DNA from: a virus
DNA: 37,008 bases
Reading direction: 5' to 3' (one strand)
IMG/VR virus record: IMGVR_UViG_3300033997_000086
Location: 1-37,008 of that record
Shown: one piece after another, positions 6,261-13,114 of the stretch
How the letters are laid out: each line of letters opens with the position of its first letter
Numbering within the stretch: position 1 is the stretch's first letter
Notes under the pieces: model-generated
What the model was told of the DNA's origin: nothing
What the model saw: the letters and a program-made list of their open reading frames with translations, nothing else
Databases searched by the model: none
Translations under genes and position numbers: made by a program

Positions 6261-7156
6261 GCGACGTTATCAACGGTGTGCCGCGTGAATTATTAGAACA
6301 GGCAAAGGACTACTTTTCCTCGGGGGTAATACCTGAGCATTCGCTAGCAGAGCGCTTCTCCGCCCTGCTCACCGCGCAGCCGCAAGCCAGCATGTGCGAA
6401 ACGATGAGGCGACCAAAGGCCGAATGCGGTTGCCCTGACTGCGGATCGTCGTTGATCGACTGGCCGCAAGCCAGCGCCGCGCAATCTGCGCCGACTGGCG
6501 CCATGACGTGGGATATGCAGCGCGAGGCCCAGCAGTGCCTGTGGGTCATGCGCGAACTCGGCAGTATGGACGCCGAGGACGTGACCGGCGACAACGTAGA
6601 CTTGCGCTTTGAGGACGAGCACGGCGCCGATACTGGCTGCGACGTTTCCATCGTCGAATATGCCGAGCGCACGGCCAAGGTTCTGGAGGCTGTGCTGCTG
6701 TCGCAATCTGCGCCGGCAGGGGAGCGCGAAGCGTTTGAAGCGTTTGCCAGGGATGCGTGCAGAATCCCAGCGCATATCCCAGTGAACTGGGAGGCGAAAT
6801 GGACGCAGCAGGCATGGGAAGGCTGGCAAGCCCGCGCCGCCTGGCGGCGTGCGCAATCTGCGCCAGTGGTGCCGGAGGGGTGGAAGCTTGTGCCTGAACA
6901 GCCAACCGACAGCATGGTCCAGGCGGTTATCGACTCCGGCTACTACGCCACTCCGGCGACTGCTTGGCCGATCCTTGTCGAGGAATACAAGGCCATGCTC
7001 TCCGCCGCCCCAGCTCAGCCAGCAGCGCAGGGCTATGTGATTGTTCCGGTCGATCCGACACCGAAGATGCTGGTCGCGTACATGGAAACTGACGGTGCGG
7101 TTAAGCGCTGGAAGGCAATGGTCGCTGCCTCAAAGACAGAAGGAGCGCATGCATGA
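6257..7156 (+). CDS. Modular phage protein with QSAP linkers (299 aa)
   Basis: Start at ATG 6257 with a strong GGAGG site eight bases upstream. The protein is built of segments separated by Ala-Gln-Ser-Ala-Pro linkers (near residues 75, 155 and 200, plus an AQPAAQG variant near 260), encoded by a repeated DNA string GCAATCTGCGCC. A C-x-C-x-x-C-like cluster (ECGCPDCG) occurs near residue 56. Two C-terminal modules carry the common phage pattern PEGWKLVPEQPTDSMVQA and VIVPVDPTPKMLVAY. Such proteins are frequent in Pseudomonas and enteric phages with unknown role; the linkers suggest shuffling of modules. Confidence 0.7.
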   Translation: MSDVINGVPRELLEQAKDYFSSGVIPEHSLAERFSALLTAQPQASMCETMRRPKAECGCPDCGSSLIDWPQASAAQSAPTGAMTWDMQREAQQCLWVMRELGSMDAEDVTGDNVDLRFEDEHGADTGCDVSIVEYAERTAKVLEAVLLSQSAPAGEREAFEAFARDACRIPAHIPVNWEAKWTQQAWEGWQARAAWRRAQSAPVVPEGWKLVPEQPTDSMVQAVIDSGYYATPATAWPILVEEYKAMLSAAPAQPAAQGYVIVPVDPTPKMLVAYMETDGAVKRWKAMVAASKTEGAHA

Positions 7157-7626
7157 AGCCCGCCAACTACGCCCCGATTTACGCATGTGTCTACGCGCAG
7201 TTGGCCGAGGTTGCGCGTTCGCACGGCTATGCCATGGCCGCGCATGGGAGCCTAGCCGCCGACTTCGATTTGGTCTGCATCCCCTGGGTTCCCGGCGTCA
7301 GCGATCCGCAATCCGTGGTGGACGAGATCACCAGCCGGTTTGCAATAAAGCAGGTTGGCGCACCTGAGCAGAAAGAGCACGGACGCATTGCCTACACCAT
7401 CAGCTTCGAGTTCGGCGAGTGCCGGCTTGACCTGTCGTTCATGCCGACCGCAGCAGCGCAGGACCAGGGCGAGGTGCGGAGGCTGCGCGAGGCGCTGGAG
7501 CTTTCCGCTAACCGGCTTGACCGGCTGACGCTTGAAGTCCCCGGAGGCTACTGGCGCGAGCAAGCAGCCGAATGGGCAAGCGAGGCACGCGCAGCCATTG
7601 CCGCCAGCACCGGGCAGGAGGTGTGA
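7153..7626 (+). CDS. Hypothetical phage protein (157 aa)
   Basis: ATGA overlap with the preceding gene. The N-terminal 100 residues read as a compact domain (YACVYAQLAEVARSHGYAM, then LAADFDLVCIPWVPG) similar to nucleotidyltransferase-like small phage proteins in which a D-F-D pair follows a Gly-Ser (GSLAADFDLVCIP). The C-terminus is helical and charged. No active site can be confirmed; the similarity is only suggestive. Confidence 0.6.
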   Translation: MKPANYAPIYACVYAQLAEVARSHGYAMAAHGSLAADFDLVCIPWVPGVSDPQSVVDEITSRFAIKQVGAPEQKEHGRIAYTISFEFGECRLDLSFMPTAAAQDQGEVRRLREALELSANRLDRLTLEVPGGYWREQAAEWASEARAAIAASTGQEV

Positions 7627-7627
7627 G

Positions 7628-7879
7628 GTGAGCGACTTCGAGAGAGAAGTGACCGAAAACTCGCGCGCATGGATGCGGACGCTTGGAAATTTCGGGCCGA
7701 CCGTAAATCCGCTTTACCGAGAAGTTAAAGGCTACATGCTCGGAGAAAGCGGGGAAGGTGAGAAAGCCTACTTCGATAGCAAAGAATTGCGTGCGCTTGC
7801 CGCTTCCTGCATCGAAGTGGCTGACTGGCTAGACGCACGCGCCAGCACCGCCAACCAACAGCAAGAGGGGGAAAAGTGA
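7628..7879 (+). CDS. Hypothetical protein (83 aa)
   Basis: Start assigned to GTG 7628, because AGGAGG lies six bases before it and no ATG is suitably placed. Sequence SDFEREVTENSRAWMRTLGN at the N-terminus, then a probable helical domain with LRALAASCIEVADWLDARA near the end. No family is recognised. The stop overlaps the next ATG. Confidence 0.6.
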   Translation: MSDFEREVTENSRAWMRTLGNFGPTVNPLYREVKGYMLGESGEGEKAYFDSKELRALAASCIEVADWLDARASTANQQQEGEK

Positions 7880-8157
7880 TGGACATCTACAGCCTGCATC
7901 ACCGGGCACACGTCAGACACCCTATGTTGCCCAAAGCAAGCCTGATAAAGGTCACGTTCTTTCGGTTCCCGTGCGGATTTAAATGGTCAACCATGCGCAT
8001 GGCCAACGCCTTGCGCATCCAGGCATGGAGATTCGAGATTGTTGTCCGACGCCCTTGGCTCGCCGGCCCTGCGCGACAACTGCACCCGGAGCTATGGCAG
8101 TCGGCTCAGCGCTCAACCAACACCGATACGCGGGAGGCCGCCGGCCATGAGCAGTGA
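7879..8157 (+). CDS. Basic hypothetical protein (92 aa)
   Basis: ATG 7879 overlaps the previous stop and has a GGGGGAAAAG tract upstream. The product is rich in Arg, His and Trp (HHRAHVRHP, FEIVVRRPWLAGPARQLHP) and overlaps the next gene by 11 bases. No domain is visible. The composition suggests nucleic-acid contact, but this is only a guess; the reading frame is less certain than its neighbours. Confidence 0.45.
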   Translation: MDIYSLHHRAHVRHPMLPKASLIKVTFFRFPCGFKWSTMRMANALRIQAWRFEIVVRRPWLAGPARQLHPELWQSAQRSTNTDTREAAGHEQ

Positions 8158-8830
8158 AGAATTGAAGCCGTGCCCGTTTTGTGGGGGCGACGTGTCATTC
8201 CACAAGGACGAAGAGTGCCCTGGTTGCCACTTAGTACAGTGCGGGCAATGTCGCGCCTTTTTCGACTTTGCTACCGGAGCAGACCCAGGCAACGACTACG
8301 ATTCCGTTGGTGCTTTGCGTGCCGCCATAGCGCCGATGTGGAACACGCGCGCCCAGCTCGCAGCCATACAGGGCGGGATGGGGGAGGTGGTGGAGGTGGT
8401 GGCGCACCGTTTGGTGAACACCCTTGGAGAAGTCATAACCGAGTGGCAAGACGGACCAGCGCCGGAAAAATTCACCAGCCATTGCGGCGTAGTTCAAACC
8501 GATGTCCGCGCCGAGCTTGCCTACTCCGCCGAGTCGCACCAGCGCATCACCGCAGCTATGGCGGCAGAGGTGCAGACGTGGAAGCAACTGCACGCTGACG
8601 CACAGGAGCTGTACGCTGACGCCATGATCGCCATCGGCAAGGAACTTGGCATCGACGTTTCTGACGAGCCACGGTGCAAGCATGTATCCGCTCAGGCTAT
8701 GGCTATGGCGGCAGAGGTGGAGCGGTTGTCGCGCATGCTCAACAACGCGACCAATGACGGAATAAAGCTGGCAGACGAACGCGACGCCCTGCGCGCCGAG
8801 CTGGCCGAGGTGAAGGGGCGGTACAAATGA
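8147..8830 (+). CDS. Lar-like zinc-ribbon protein with long coiled tail
   Basis: The N-terminus is a Lar-type (restriction alleviation) zinc ribbon: LKPCPFCGG with Cys9/Cys12, followed by further Cys pairs at 24/27 and 32/35, then the usual MWNTRA segment near residue 66. Classical Lar-like proteins are about 60-100 aa and are linked to protection of phage DNA from type I restriction. This one (227 aa) has an extra C-terminal half that is helical, with repeated MAAEV-type segments (two near-copies around residues 142 and 187) and an ERDALRAELAEVKGR coiled-coil end. The Lar role is by family resemblance only. Start ATG 8147 follows GGGAGG. Confidence 0.65.
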   Translation: MSSEELKPCPFCGGDVSFHKDEECPGCHLVQCGQCRAFFDFATGADPGNDYDSVGALRAAIAPMWNTRAQLAAIQGGMGEVVEVVAHRLVNTLGEVITEWQDGPAPEKFTSHCGVVQTDVRAELAYSAESHQRITAAMAAEVQTWKQLHADAQELYADAMIAIGKELGIDVSDEPRCKHVSAQAMAMAAEVERLSRMLNNATNDGIKLADERDALRAELAEVKGRYK

Positions 8831-9165
8831 CACCGCCAAGAATACGCGGACTCATTCAGCGATTTGAAAAGTGTGTGCGGATGGAGTTTCATGACAAAGC
8901 CAACCGGCCGGCTAGAAAGCGCGAGACAGCCGCCGCACGAATTGAGGTGCTGCGCGCTTTTGCGGTGGTCGCAACCCCGCCCGCCTCGCCCGATGTTGAG
9001 GGGCTGGTTAAGGCGCTGGAAGCGTCGGACGAATACCTGAGCGACAACCGTCTGAACGAAATCGGCTCGGGCTCCATCCTGCACCGGCAGATGCAAGACG
9101 CCCTCTCCACCTGGCGACAAGCGCAAACCACTTCAACACTGCCGGCATCGTCGGCGGAGGAATAG
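8827..9165 (+). CDS. Hypothetical protein (112 aa)
   Basis: ATGA overlap with the zinc-ribbon gene. Basic N-terminus (RIRGLIQRFEKCVRMEF, then RPARKRETAAARIEVLRAF), a Pro/Ala linker and a helical segment EGLVKALEASDEYLSDNR. This mid-section with VKALE and an S/T-rich end is common in phage accessory proteins. Function unknown. Confidence 0.6.
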   Translation: MTPPRIRGLIQRFEKCVRMEFHDKANRPARKRETAAARIEVLRAFAVVATPPASPDVEGLVKALEASDEYLSDNRLNEIGSGSILHRQMQDALSTWRQAQTTSTLPASSAEE

Positions 9166-9167
9166 TC

Positions 9168-9596
9168 ATGCCTGACGAAATTGAACAGCTCCACGCTGTG
9201 CGTGATGCATTGGGCGACGGGCCTGCAGTACGGCGCGCACCAAGTTTCAGCGAGGAAGACAAGCAACAGCTTACGCTGGCAGCAAAGGCAGCCGGGCTTG
9301 CGGTCGTCCGTTGGGCCGATGCGTATATGGAGTGCGGCTACCACTCCGAAAGGTATGGGCAGCCGGGGTTTGTGGTGCTGGTCAATGGCCTGGAAGAGCT
9401 GTGGAACCCGCGCCACTTCGACGGCGATGCGCTGCGGCTGGCGGTAGCAATTAGAGCGGAGATTTACCACGGCATGGTAGTCGTGGATACCGATAACCAC
9501 TATTTACATGCCAACTATGATCTGGATGCTACGCCAGAGCTTCGCCGAGCAATCGTCCGCGTCGCCGCCGAAATCGGCGCCAACATGCAGAGCTGA
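9168..9596 (+). CDS. Phage protein, DUF2591/NinX-like (142 aa)
   Basis: ATG 9168 has GGAGGAATAGTC upstream. The core ELWNPRHFDGDALRLAVAI (about residues 74-92) matches a segment typical of DUF2591-type phage proteins, which include lambdoid NinX relatives, and there is a YHGMVVVDTD strand nearby. The family has no established activity. It lies just before the excisionase gene, probably in the same transcript. Confidence in the family name is moderate. Confidence 0.6.
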   Translation: MPDEIEQLHAVRDALGDGPAVRRAPSFSEEDKQQLTLAAKAAGLAVVRWADAYMECGYHSERYGQPGFVVLVNGLEELWNPRHFDGDALRLAVAIRAEIYHGMVVVDTDNHYLHANYDLDATPELRRAIVRVAAEIGANMQS

Positions 9597-9606
9597 GAGG
9601 TGAGCG

Positions 9607-9849
9607 ATGAAGCTAGTCACGCTGGAGAAGTGGGCAGAAGCCCACCTTGACCCTGTGCCGTCGCCCGCAACCCTGCGTATGTGGGCCAGAACGAGTCGCT
9701 TTGACCCGCCAGCGCGGAAGGTGGGCCGTAGCTACCGGGTGGACGAAAACGCGCGATACTGCGAACCTGAGCGGCCTGTGAACCTGCCCCAGGACAACTC
9801 GCTGCTTAGCCGCATGATGAGGGATCACTATGGCACCCAGGCCGCGTAA
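9607..9849 (+). CDS. xis: Excisionase
   Basis: A lambda Xis-type recombination directionality factor (80 aa). It has the typical start MKLVTLEKWAEAHL, the winged-helix segment PATLRMWARTSRFDPPA and PARKVGRSYRVDENARYCEP. Family members bend attachment-site DNA and steer the integrase toward excision. It overlaps the integrase gene by 20 bases, as in many lambdoid phages, which supports translational coupling. AGAGGTGAGCG precedes the start. Confidence 0.88.
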   Translation: MKLVTLEKWAEAHLDPVPSPATLRMWARTSRFDPPARKVGRSYRVDENARYCEPERPVNLPQDNSLLSRMMRDHYGTQAA

Positions 9850-10924
9850 AACTGGATCCAAAGACCTCCCGCCAAACCTGTACCGCAAGAAAGACAGCCG
9901 CAACGGCATCGTCTATTACAGCTACCGCAACCCCACCACTGGCAAAGTCTACGGCTTGGGCACCGACAAGGAAGCGGCCATAGCTCAGGCCGTCATCGGC
10001 AACCACTCGATGTTCGCCAGGCCAGAGCTTGCAGAGCGCATGGATAGGCCTGCCAAGCACGCGTTCGGCAAGTGGCTGGCCGAGTACAGCAAGATCATCG
10101 AAGACCGGGAGATTGAGGCGCAGACCCGCCGCAACCTGCGGATGCGGATCAAGCGGCTTGATGCGGAGTTCGGGAAGCACGACATCAGTGCCATCAGCAC
10201 GCTCATGATCGCGGACTACTTGGGCGGCATGGCCAAGGCGGGCAAGGCGCAGATGAGCAGAGCCATGCGCTCGCTGCTGCGTGACGTGTTCATGGAGGCA
10301 ATGGCGGCAGGCTGGGCGTCGTCGAACCCGGTAGAGGTGACAAAGGCGGCCAAGGTCAAGATCAAGCGAGAGCGCCTGACCCTGGATATGTGGCGGGCGA
10401 TTCATGCCAGGGCGCGTACGGACTGGCTGAAGCGTGCGATGGAGCTGGCGCTGATTACCGGCCAGCGGAGGGACGATATCGCCTCGATGCTGTTCAAGGA
10501 CGAGCAGGACGGCTATTTGCATGTCGTGCAGAAGAAGACCGGCCAGCGGCTGCGGCTGAGCACGGCTATCGGCCTGCAGTGCATCGGCCTGGATCTGGCC
10601 GGCGTAATCCGGCTGTGCCGCGACAACGTAGTGTCAAAGCACCTGATCCACCACCCGAGGACGATCAGCCGAGCCAAGGCCGGCAGCCCCATCGTTCTGG
10701 ACACGATCAGCAAGGCCTTTGCCGACGCGCGAGACGCTGCCGCAGAGGCCGGGGAGATCACGCTGACCGACAGCCCGCCAACCTTCCACGAAATGCGCTC
10801 CCTTGCCGCCCGCCTGCACGACGCAGAGGGCCGGGACGCACAGGCGCTGCTCGGCCATAAGTCCGCCCGAATGACTGAGCTTTACCGCGACAGCAGGGGC
10901 GCCGAGTGGATCGACGTGGCGTGA
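9830..10924 (+). CDS. int: Tyrosine integrase (lambda Int type)
   Basis: A site-specific recombinase (364 aa; lambda Int is 356). Residues 1-60 form the arm-site-binding domain (LPPNLYRKK, YYSYRNPTTGK, LGTDKEAAI). About 75-170 is the core-binding domain, and 180-364 the catalytic domain. Visible catalytic residues are Arg213 (ITGQRRDD), His320 and Arg323 (FHEMRSL), His343 (LGHKS) and nucleophile Tyr352 (ELYRDSRG), a complete R-H-R-H-Y set. It integrates phage DNA by recombining attP with a host site. GAGG lies eight bases before ATG 9830. The gene is convergent with the late operon and points to the candidate attP. Confidence 0.96.
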   Translation: MAPRPRKTGSKDLPPNLYRKKDSRNGIVYYSYRNPTTGKVYGLGTDKEAAIAQAVIGNHSMFARPELAERMDRPAKHAFGKWLAEYSKIIEDREIEAQTRRNLRMRIKRLDAEFGKHDISAISTLMIADYLGGMAKAGKAQMSRAMRSLLRDVFMEAMAAGWASSNPVEVTKAAKVKIKRERLTLDMWRAIHARARTDWLKRAMELALITGQRRDDIASMLFKDEQDGYLHVVQKKTGQRLRLSTAIGLQCIGLDLAGVIRLCRDNVVSKHLIHHPRTISRAKAGSPIVLDTISKAFADARDAAAEAGEITLTDSPPTFHEMRSLAARLHDAEGRDAQALLGHKSARMTELYRDSRGAEWIDVA

Positions 10925-10943
10925 ACATTACGAGGAACTGAAA

Positions 10944-11426
10944 ATGGCAAGACCGAGAATTCATGTCCTTCCGCAGAATCTCTACACGTCGAAAGGCTAC
11001 TATCGATACAAGAAATCGGACGGCACAGAGGTTTACCTAGGTGCAGACAAAGACGCCGCGATCAAATTCGCCTTGCACGCGAACCTGCACAGGGCGAATG
11101 GTTACGCACGCAGGCCGAACGGGGTCAGGACAAGGCTGAAAGAATTGCTTGACCACGAGCATATCGTTTCCCTTTGCCAGCCTTACTCTCCTTGTGTAGG
11201 CGTCTATTTCCTCATTTATGAAGAGAAGATCGTGTACGTTGGCCAGGCGACTAACTGCCACAGCAGGATAAGCTCTCATGCTGCCGGAAGGGAGATGAAG
11301 CTTTTTGATTCCTTCTACATAGTCGAATGCCCAGCGCACAAGCTTGATGAGCTTGAAGCACTTTACATCCGCAAGTTCTTGCCGCCACTGAACAAGCTTA
11401 TGAGCGGCGAAAGATATGTCTCTTGA
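10944..11426 (+). CDS. GIY-YIG nuclease fused to integrase arm-binding domain
   Basis: A 160-aa protein 20 bases after int, with its own ribosome site (GAGGAACTG). Residues 1-55 closely resemble the arm-DNA-binding domain of lambda-type integrases: LPQNLYTSKGYYRYKK then LGADKDAAIKFALHAN, parallel to LPPNLYRKK and LGTDKEAAIAQA in the integrase next door. Residues 84-155 are a GIY-YIG endonuclease: GVY at 86-88, YVG at 98-100, Arg108, His112, catalytic-type Glu138 and Asn150 in PPLNK. GIY-YIG domains cut DNA and normally borrow a separate binding domain for specificity. Here the domain suggests targeting of attachment-site arm sequences. Biological role unknown; it may be a homing-like or competitor-excluding enzyme. 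Confidence 0.8.
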   Translation: MARPRIHVLPQNLYTSKGYYRYKKSDGTEVYLGADKDAAIKFALHANLHRANGYARRPNGVRTRLKELLDHEHIVSLCQPYSPCVGVYFLIYEEKIVYVGQATNCHSRISSHAAGREMKLFDSFYIVECPAHKLDELEALYIRKFLPPLNKLMSGERYVS

Positions 11427-11429
11427 CTG

Positions 11430-11593
11430 GCATTTTGCAGAGATTTTGGAGATGATTTTGGGATGAGATTTTATGACTTCTAAATCAATGACTTACACCA
11501 TCTACGGCATCAAGGCCTGGGACACGGTGTAGGTTCTGGATTTTCCCATGTGAATCAATGCTTTGCGCTGATTTTTTACCATGTAAAAGCGTC
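11430..11593 (+). other. attP: Candidate attP with arm repeats and host-gene-like core
   Basis: An AT-rich segment, unlike its surroundings, directly after the integrase/GIY-YIG genes. Left arm: imperfect direct repeats of GATTTTGG(G)ATGA at about 11442, 11454 and 11467, plus a related CATTTTGCAGA at 11431. Right arm: GATTTTCCCATG (11539) and GATTTTTTACCATG (11570). Between them is a sequence that translates as MTYTIYGIKAWDTV-stop (ATG 11489-TAG 11532), matching the start of ArsC/YffB-family proteins. Inverted repeat TACACC 11494-11499 with GGTGTA 11526-11531 flanks part of it. The layout fits a lambda-type attP; core limits are inferred. Confidence 0.65.
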
Positions 11594-11637
11594 TCCTGAA
11601 GCAGCGTAGGAATCAAGCATGTAGGCATGGTTTTGGG

Positions 11638-11662
11638 GAAGAAAAGCCCGCGCTAGGCGGGC
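11638..11662 (-). terminator. Late operon terminator
   Basis: On the minus strand GCCCGC pairs with GCGGGC (11646-11651 with 11657-11662, five-base loop), followed by a TTTTCTTCC tract. It lies 19 bases beyond the stop of the last late gene and would end the whole leftward late transcript. It is nearly identical (15 of 17 stem-loop bases) to the terminator at 12985-13012. Confidence 0.85.
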
Positions 11663-11680
11663 ATTGCACACAGCCCTTTA

Positions 11681-12100
11681 CTATGTCGGCCAGCCCATAG
11701 GCGGAAGCCCAGCCAACACTTCCGCTTCTGACGGTATCGGCCGGCGTCCAGACTGCACGTCATCAAGTAGTGCGTACCCGTATGTCCAGCAGGCGTCGCG
11801 CACTTCTACCCCGCGCTGCCCTTCTGCCTGTAACTTAGGGACCGTGCTGGTAGCGTAGGTGCACAGGCTTAGGATGGACTCGTATCCGCGCTCGCCGGCC
11901 CATTCATCAAGGCGTCGCTGCACTACAGCCTGCAGGCGCAGGAATGCCTGTTCCGGCGTTTCTGCATCAACCGGCTCCGGGGTATTGCCTTCTGCAAGCC
12001 ATGCCTCATACGCCAAGCGGTCGCCGTTGTGCGGATCGCGCGGGATGCAGGCGCCGTCTGATAGACGAACAACCGCGTCACTATTTGTCAACTTATACAT
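11681..12100 (-). CDS. Probable tail-fibre-associated/assembly protein (139 aa)
   Basis: Last gene of the late operon, just after the tail fibre gene. N-terminus [20 protein letters not shown] followed by [20 protein letters not shown], a pattern often seen in small proteins encoded after Pseudomonas phage tail fibres. The C-terminal part ([33 protein letters not shown]) is similar to phage tail-fibre assembly-type and DUF4376-type proteins. Probably helps fold or attach the fibre; not confirmed. GGAG lies nine bases before ATG 12100. Confidence 0.65.
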   Translation of the reverse strand: MYKLTNSDAVVRLSDGACIPRDPHNGDRLAYEAWLAEGNTPEPVDAETPEQAFLRLQAVVQRRLDEWAGERGYESILSLCTYATSTVPKLQAEGQRGVEVRDACWTYGYALLDDVQSGRRPIPSEAEVLAGLPPMGWPT

Positions 12101-12103
12101 GCT

Positions 12104-12973
12104 TCAAAGCTCCGCTGATGCTGTCCAAACGGACTGGAAAGCGCCTAACCCACTGCCGCTCGCGGTGCGCGCCTCAGAAAAGCCCTTTGTGCCGGCCGTG
12201 GTTGATCCAGCAGTCACGGGGAAGTTGAACGCCGACACGTTCGTTACAGTGATTGTCGGGACAACTCGCTTGGCTGTAGCGAACCTGACGCGCGCTGGGT
12301 AAGTGTTGCCGGACGTTACGTTACCGTCGAAAGATGCTGCGGCGCCCTCACCTGCAAGAGCGTTCTCGAAATATCTCTCGCAGAGCTGCAGCTCTTGCCC
12401 GTAAAGGCGGCTTTTATCAAACGGAGTTGCAGTATCGCCCAGCTCGAACTGAACCTGCGATAGTGTTCCTGTGCCAAACTCGATGGTCAGGTTGCTACCG
12501 CCAGTTACGGACCCGGTTACGCCTGATGCCGAGTAGCTGCCAGCGCCGATCTTGCCTTGAGCGGTGCCGGCCCACGACAGAGTGTGCGTGCCACTCTGCA
12601 GGTTGATGCCCTCGATTACCTGCTGCAGGCTGCCGGCCGTGATCGTCAGCGTGGTGATGCCGCCGCTAGTGGAAAATGAGTACGTGCAGCCAGAGGCCCC
12701 AGCCTTCCAGCGGTCAAATCCTTTAGTAGATGCTGCAGCCCATCCATATTGACCAGCAGTCAGCGTAACAGTGCCAGACGCAGTTGCCGGATCTGCTTGC
12801 TTTACCTGAAATCCTCCGTTGATTACGAGGTTTCTGCCTCTGTCGCGCAGCCGAGCAATGAACGCGGCGTGCGCGCGCAGGTAGTCGTCAATCGTTGCCG
12901 GCGACTCAGAACCAGGCGGGCTGTTACTGCTCGCAGTCGTCGAAAGATCGTTTATGCTGGCGGGTACTGGCAT
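12104..12973 (-). CDS. Tail fibre protein
   Basis: A 289-aa protein with a recognisable phage-tail-fibre N-terminus (MPVPASINDLSTTASSNSPP, then SPATIDDYLRAHAAFIARL). After that come beta-rich Ser/Thr/Gly repeats, including NLVINGGFQVKQ at about residue 47 and a C-terminal GNVTSGNTYPARVRFATAKR segment. The N-terminal part would anchor to the tail, while the middle (a carbohydrate-binding-like beta sandwich, with TFSTSGGITTLTITAGSLQQ-like strands) and tip would contact the host surface. It is bracketed by two near-identical terminators and may be an exchangeable module. GGAAG precedes the start. Confidence 0.78.
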   Translation of the reverse strand: MPVPASINDLSTTASSNSPPGSESPATIDDYLRAHAAFIARLRDRGRNLVINGGFQVKQADPATASGTVTLTAGQYGWAAASTKGFDRWKAGASGCTYSFSTSGGITTLTITAGSLQQVIEGINLQSGTHTLSWAGTAQGKIGAGSYSASGVTGSVTGGSNLTIEFGTGTLSQVQFELGDTATPFDKSRLYGQELQLCERYFENALAGEGAAASFDGNVTSGNTYPARVRFATAKRVVPTITVTNVSAFNFPVTAGSTTAGTKGFSEARTASGSGLGAFQSVWTASAEL

Positions 12974-12984
12974 GGCGTTCTTCC

Positions 12985-13012
12985 AATAAAAAAGCCCGTA
13001 CTAGGCGGGCTT
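12985..13012 (-). terminator. Terminator upstream of tail fibre gene
   Basis: Minus-strand AAGCCCG and CGGGCTT form a stem around CCTAGTA, followed by TTTTTTATT. It lies between the large ejection-protein gene and the tail fibre gene. The late transcript must read through it to express the last two genes. The stem-loop copies that of the operon terminator at 11638-11662. Confidence 0.8.
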
Positions 13013-13021
13013 GGAGATGTG

Positions 13022-13114
13022 ATGGAATTTACGGATTACATGGTGCTGAAGCTGGTGGTCGTGTTTGTTGCTGCCTGCATCTACGGGTTCTGGATGGGCA
13101 TCACTGGGCGCTGA
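13022..13114 (+). CDS. Possible tiny membrane protein on opposite strand (30 aa)
   Basis: On the plus strand, against the late genes: MEFTDYMVLKLVVVFVAACI then YGFWMGITGR. TTGGAGATGTG supplies a good ribosome site five bases before ATG 13022. One transmembrane helix fills residues 7-25. It overlaps the end of the opposite gene by 14 bases. Similar tiny membrane proteins occur in Pseudomonas phages. No promoter is obvious, so it may ride on rightward readthrough from int; it could still be chance. Confidence 0.45.
   Translation: MEFTDYMVLKLVVVFVAACIYGFWMGITGR

Noticed and set aside
12104-12973. Possible diversity-generating retroelement linked to the tail fibre, as in BPP-1-like phages
   Set aside because: No reverse transcriptase, Avd-like gene or template/variable repeat pair was seen.
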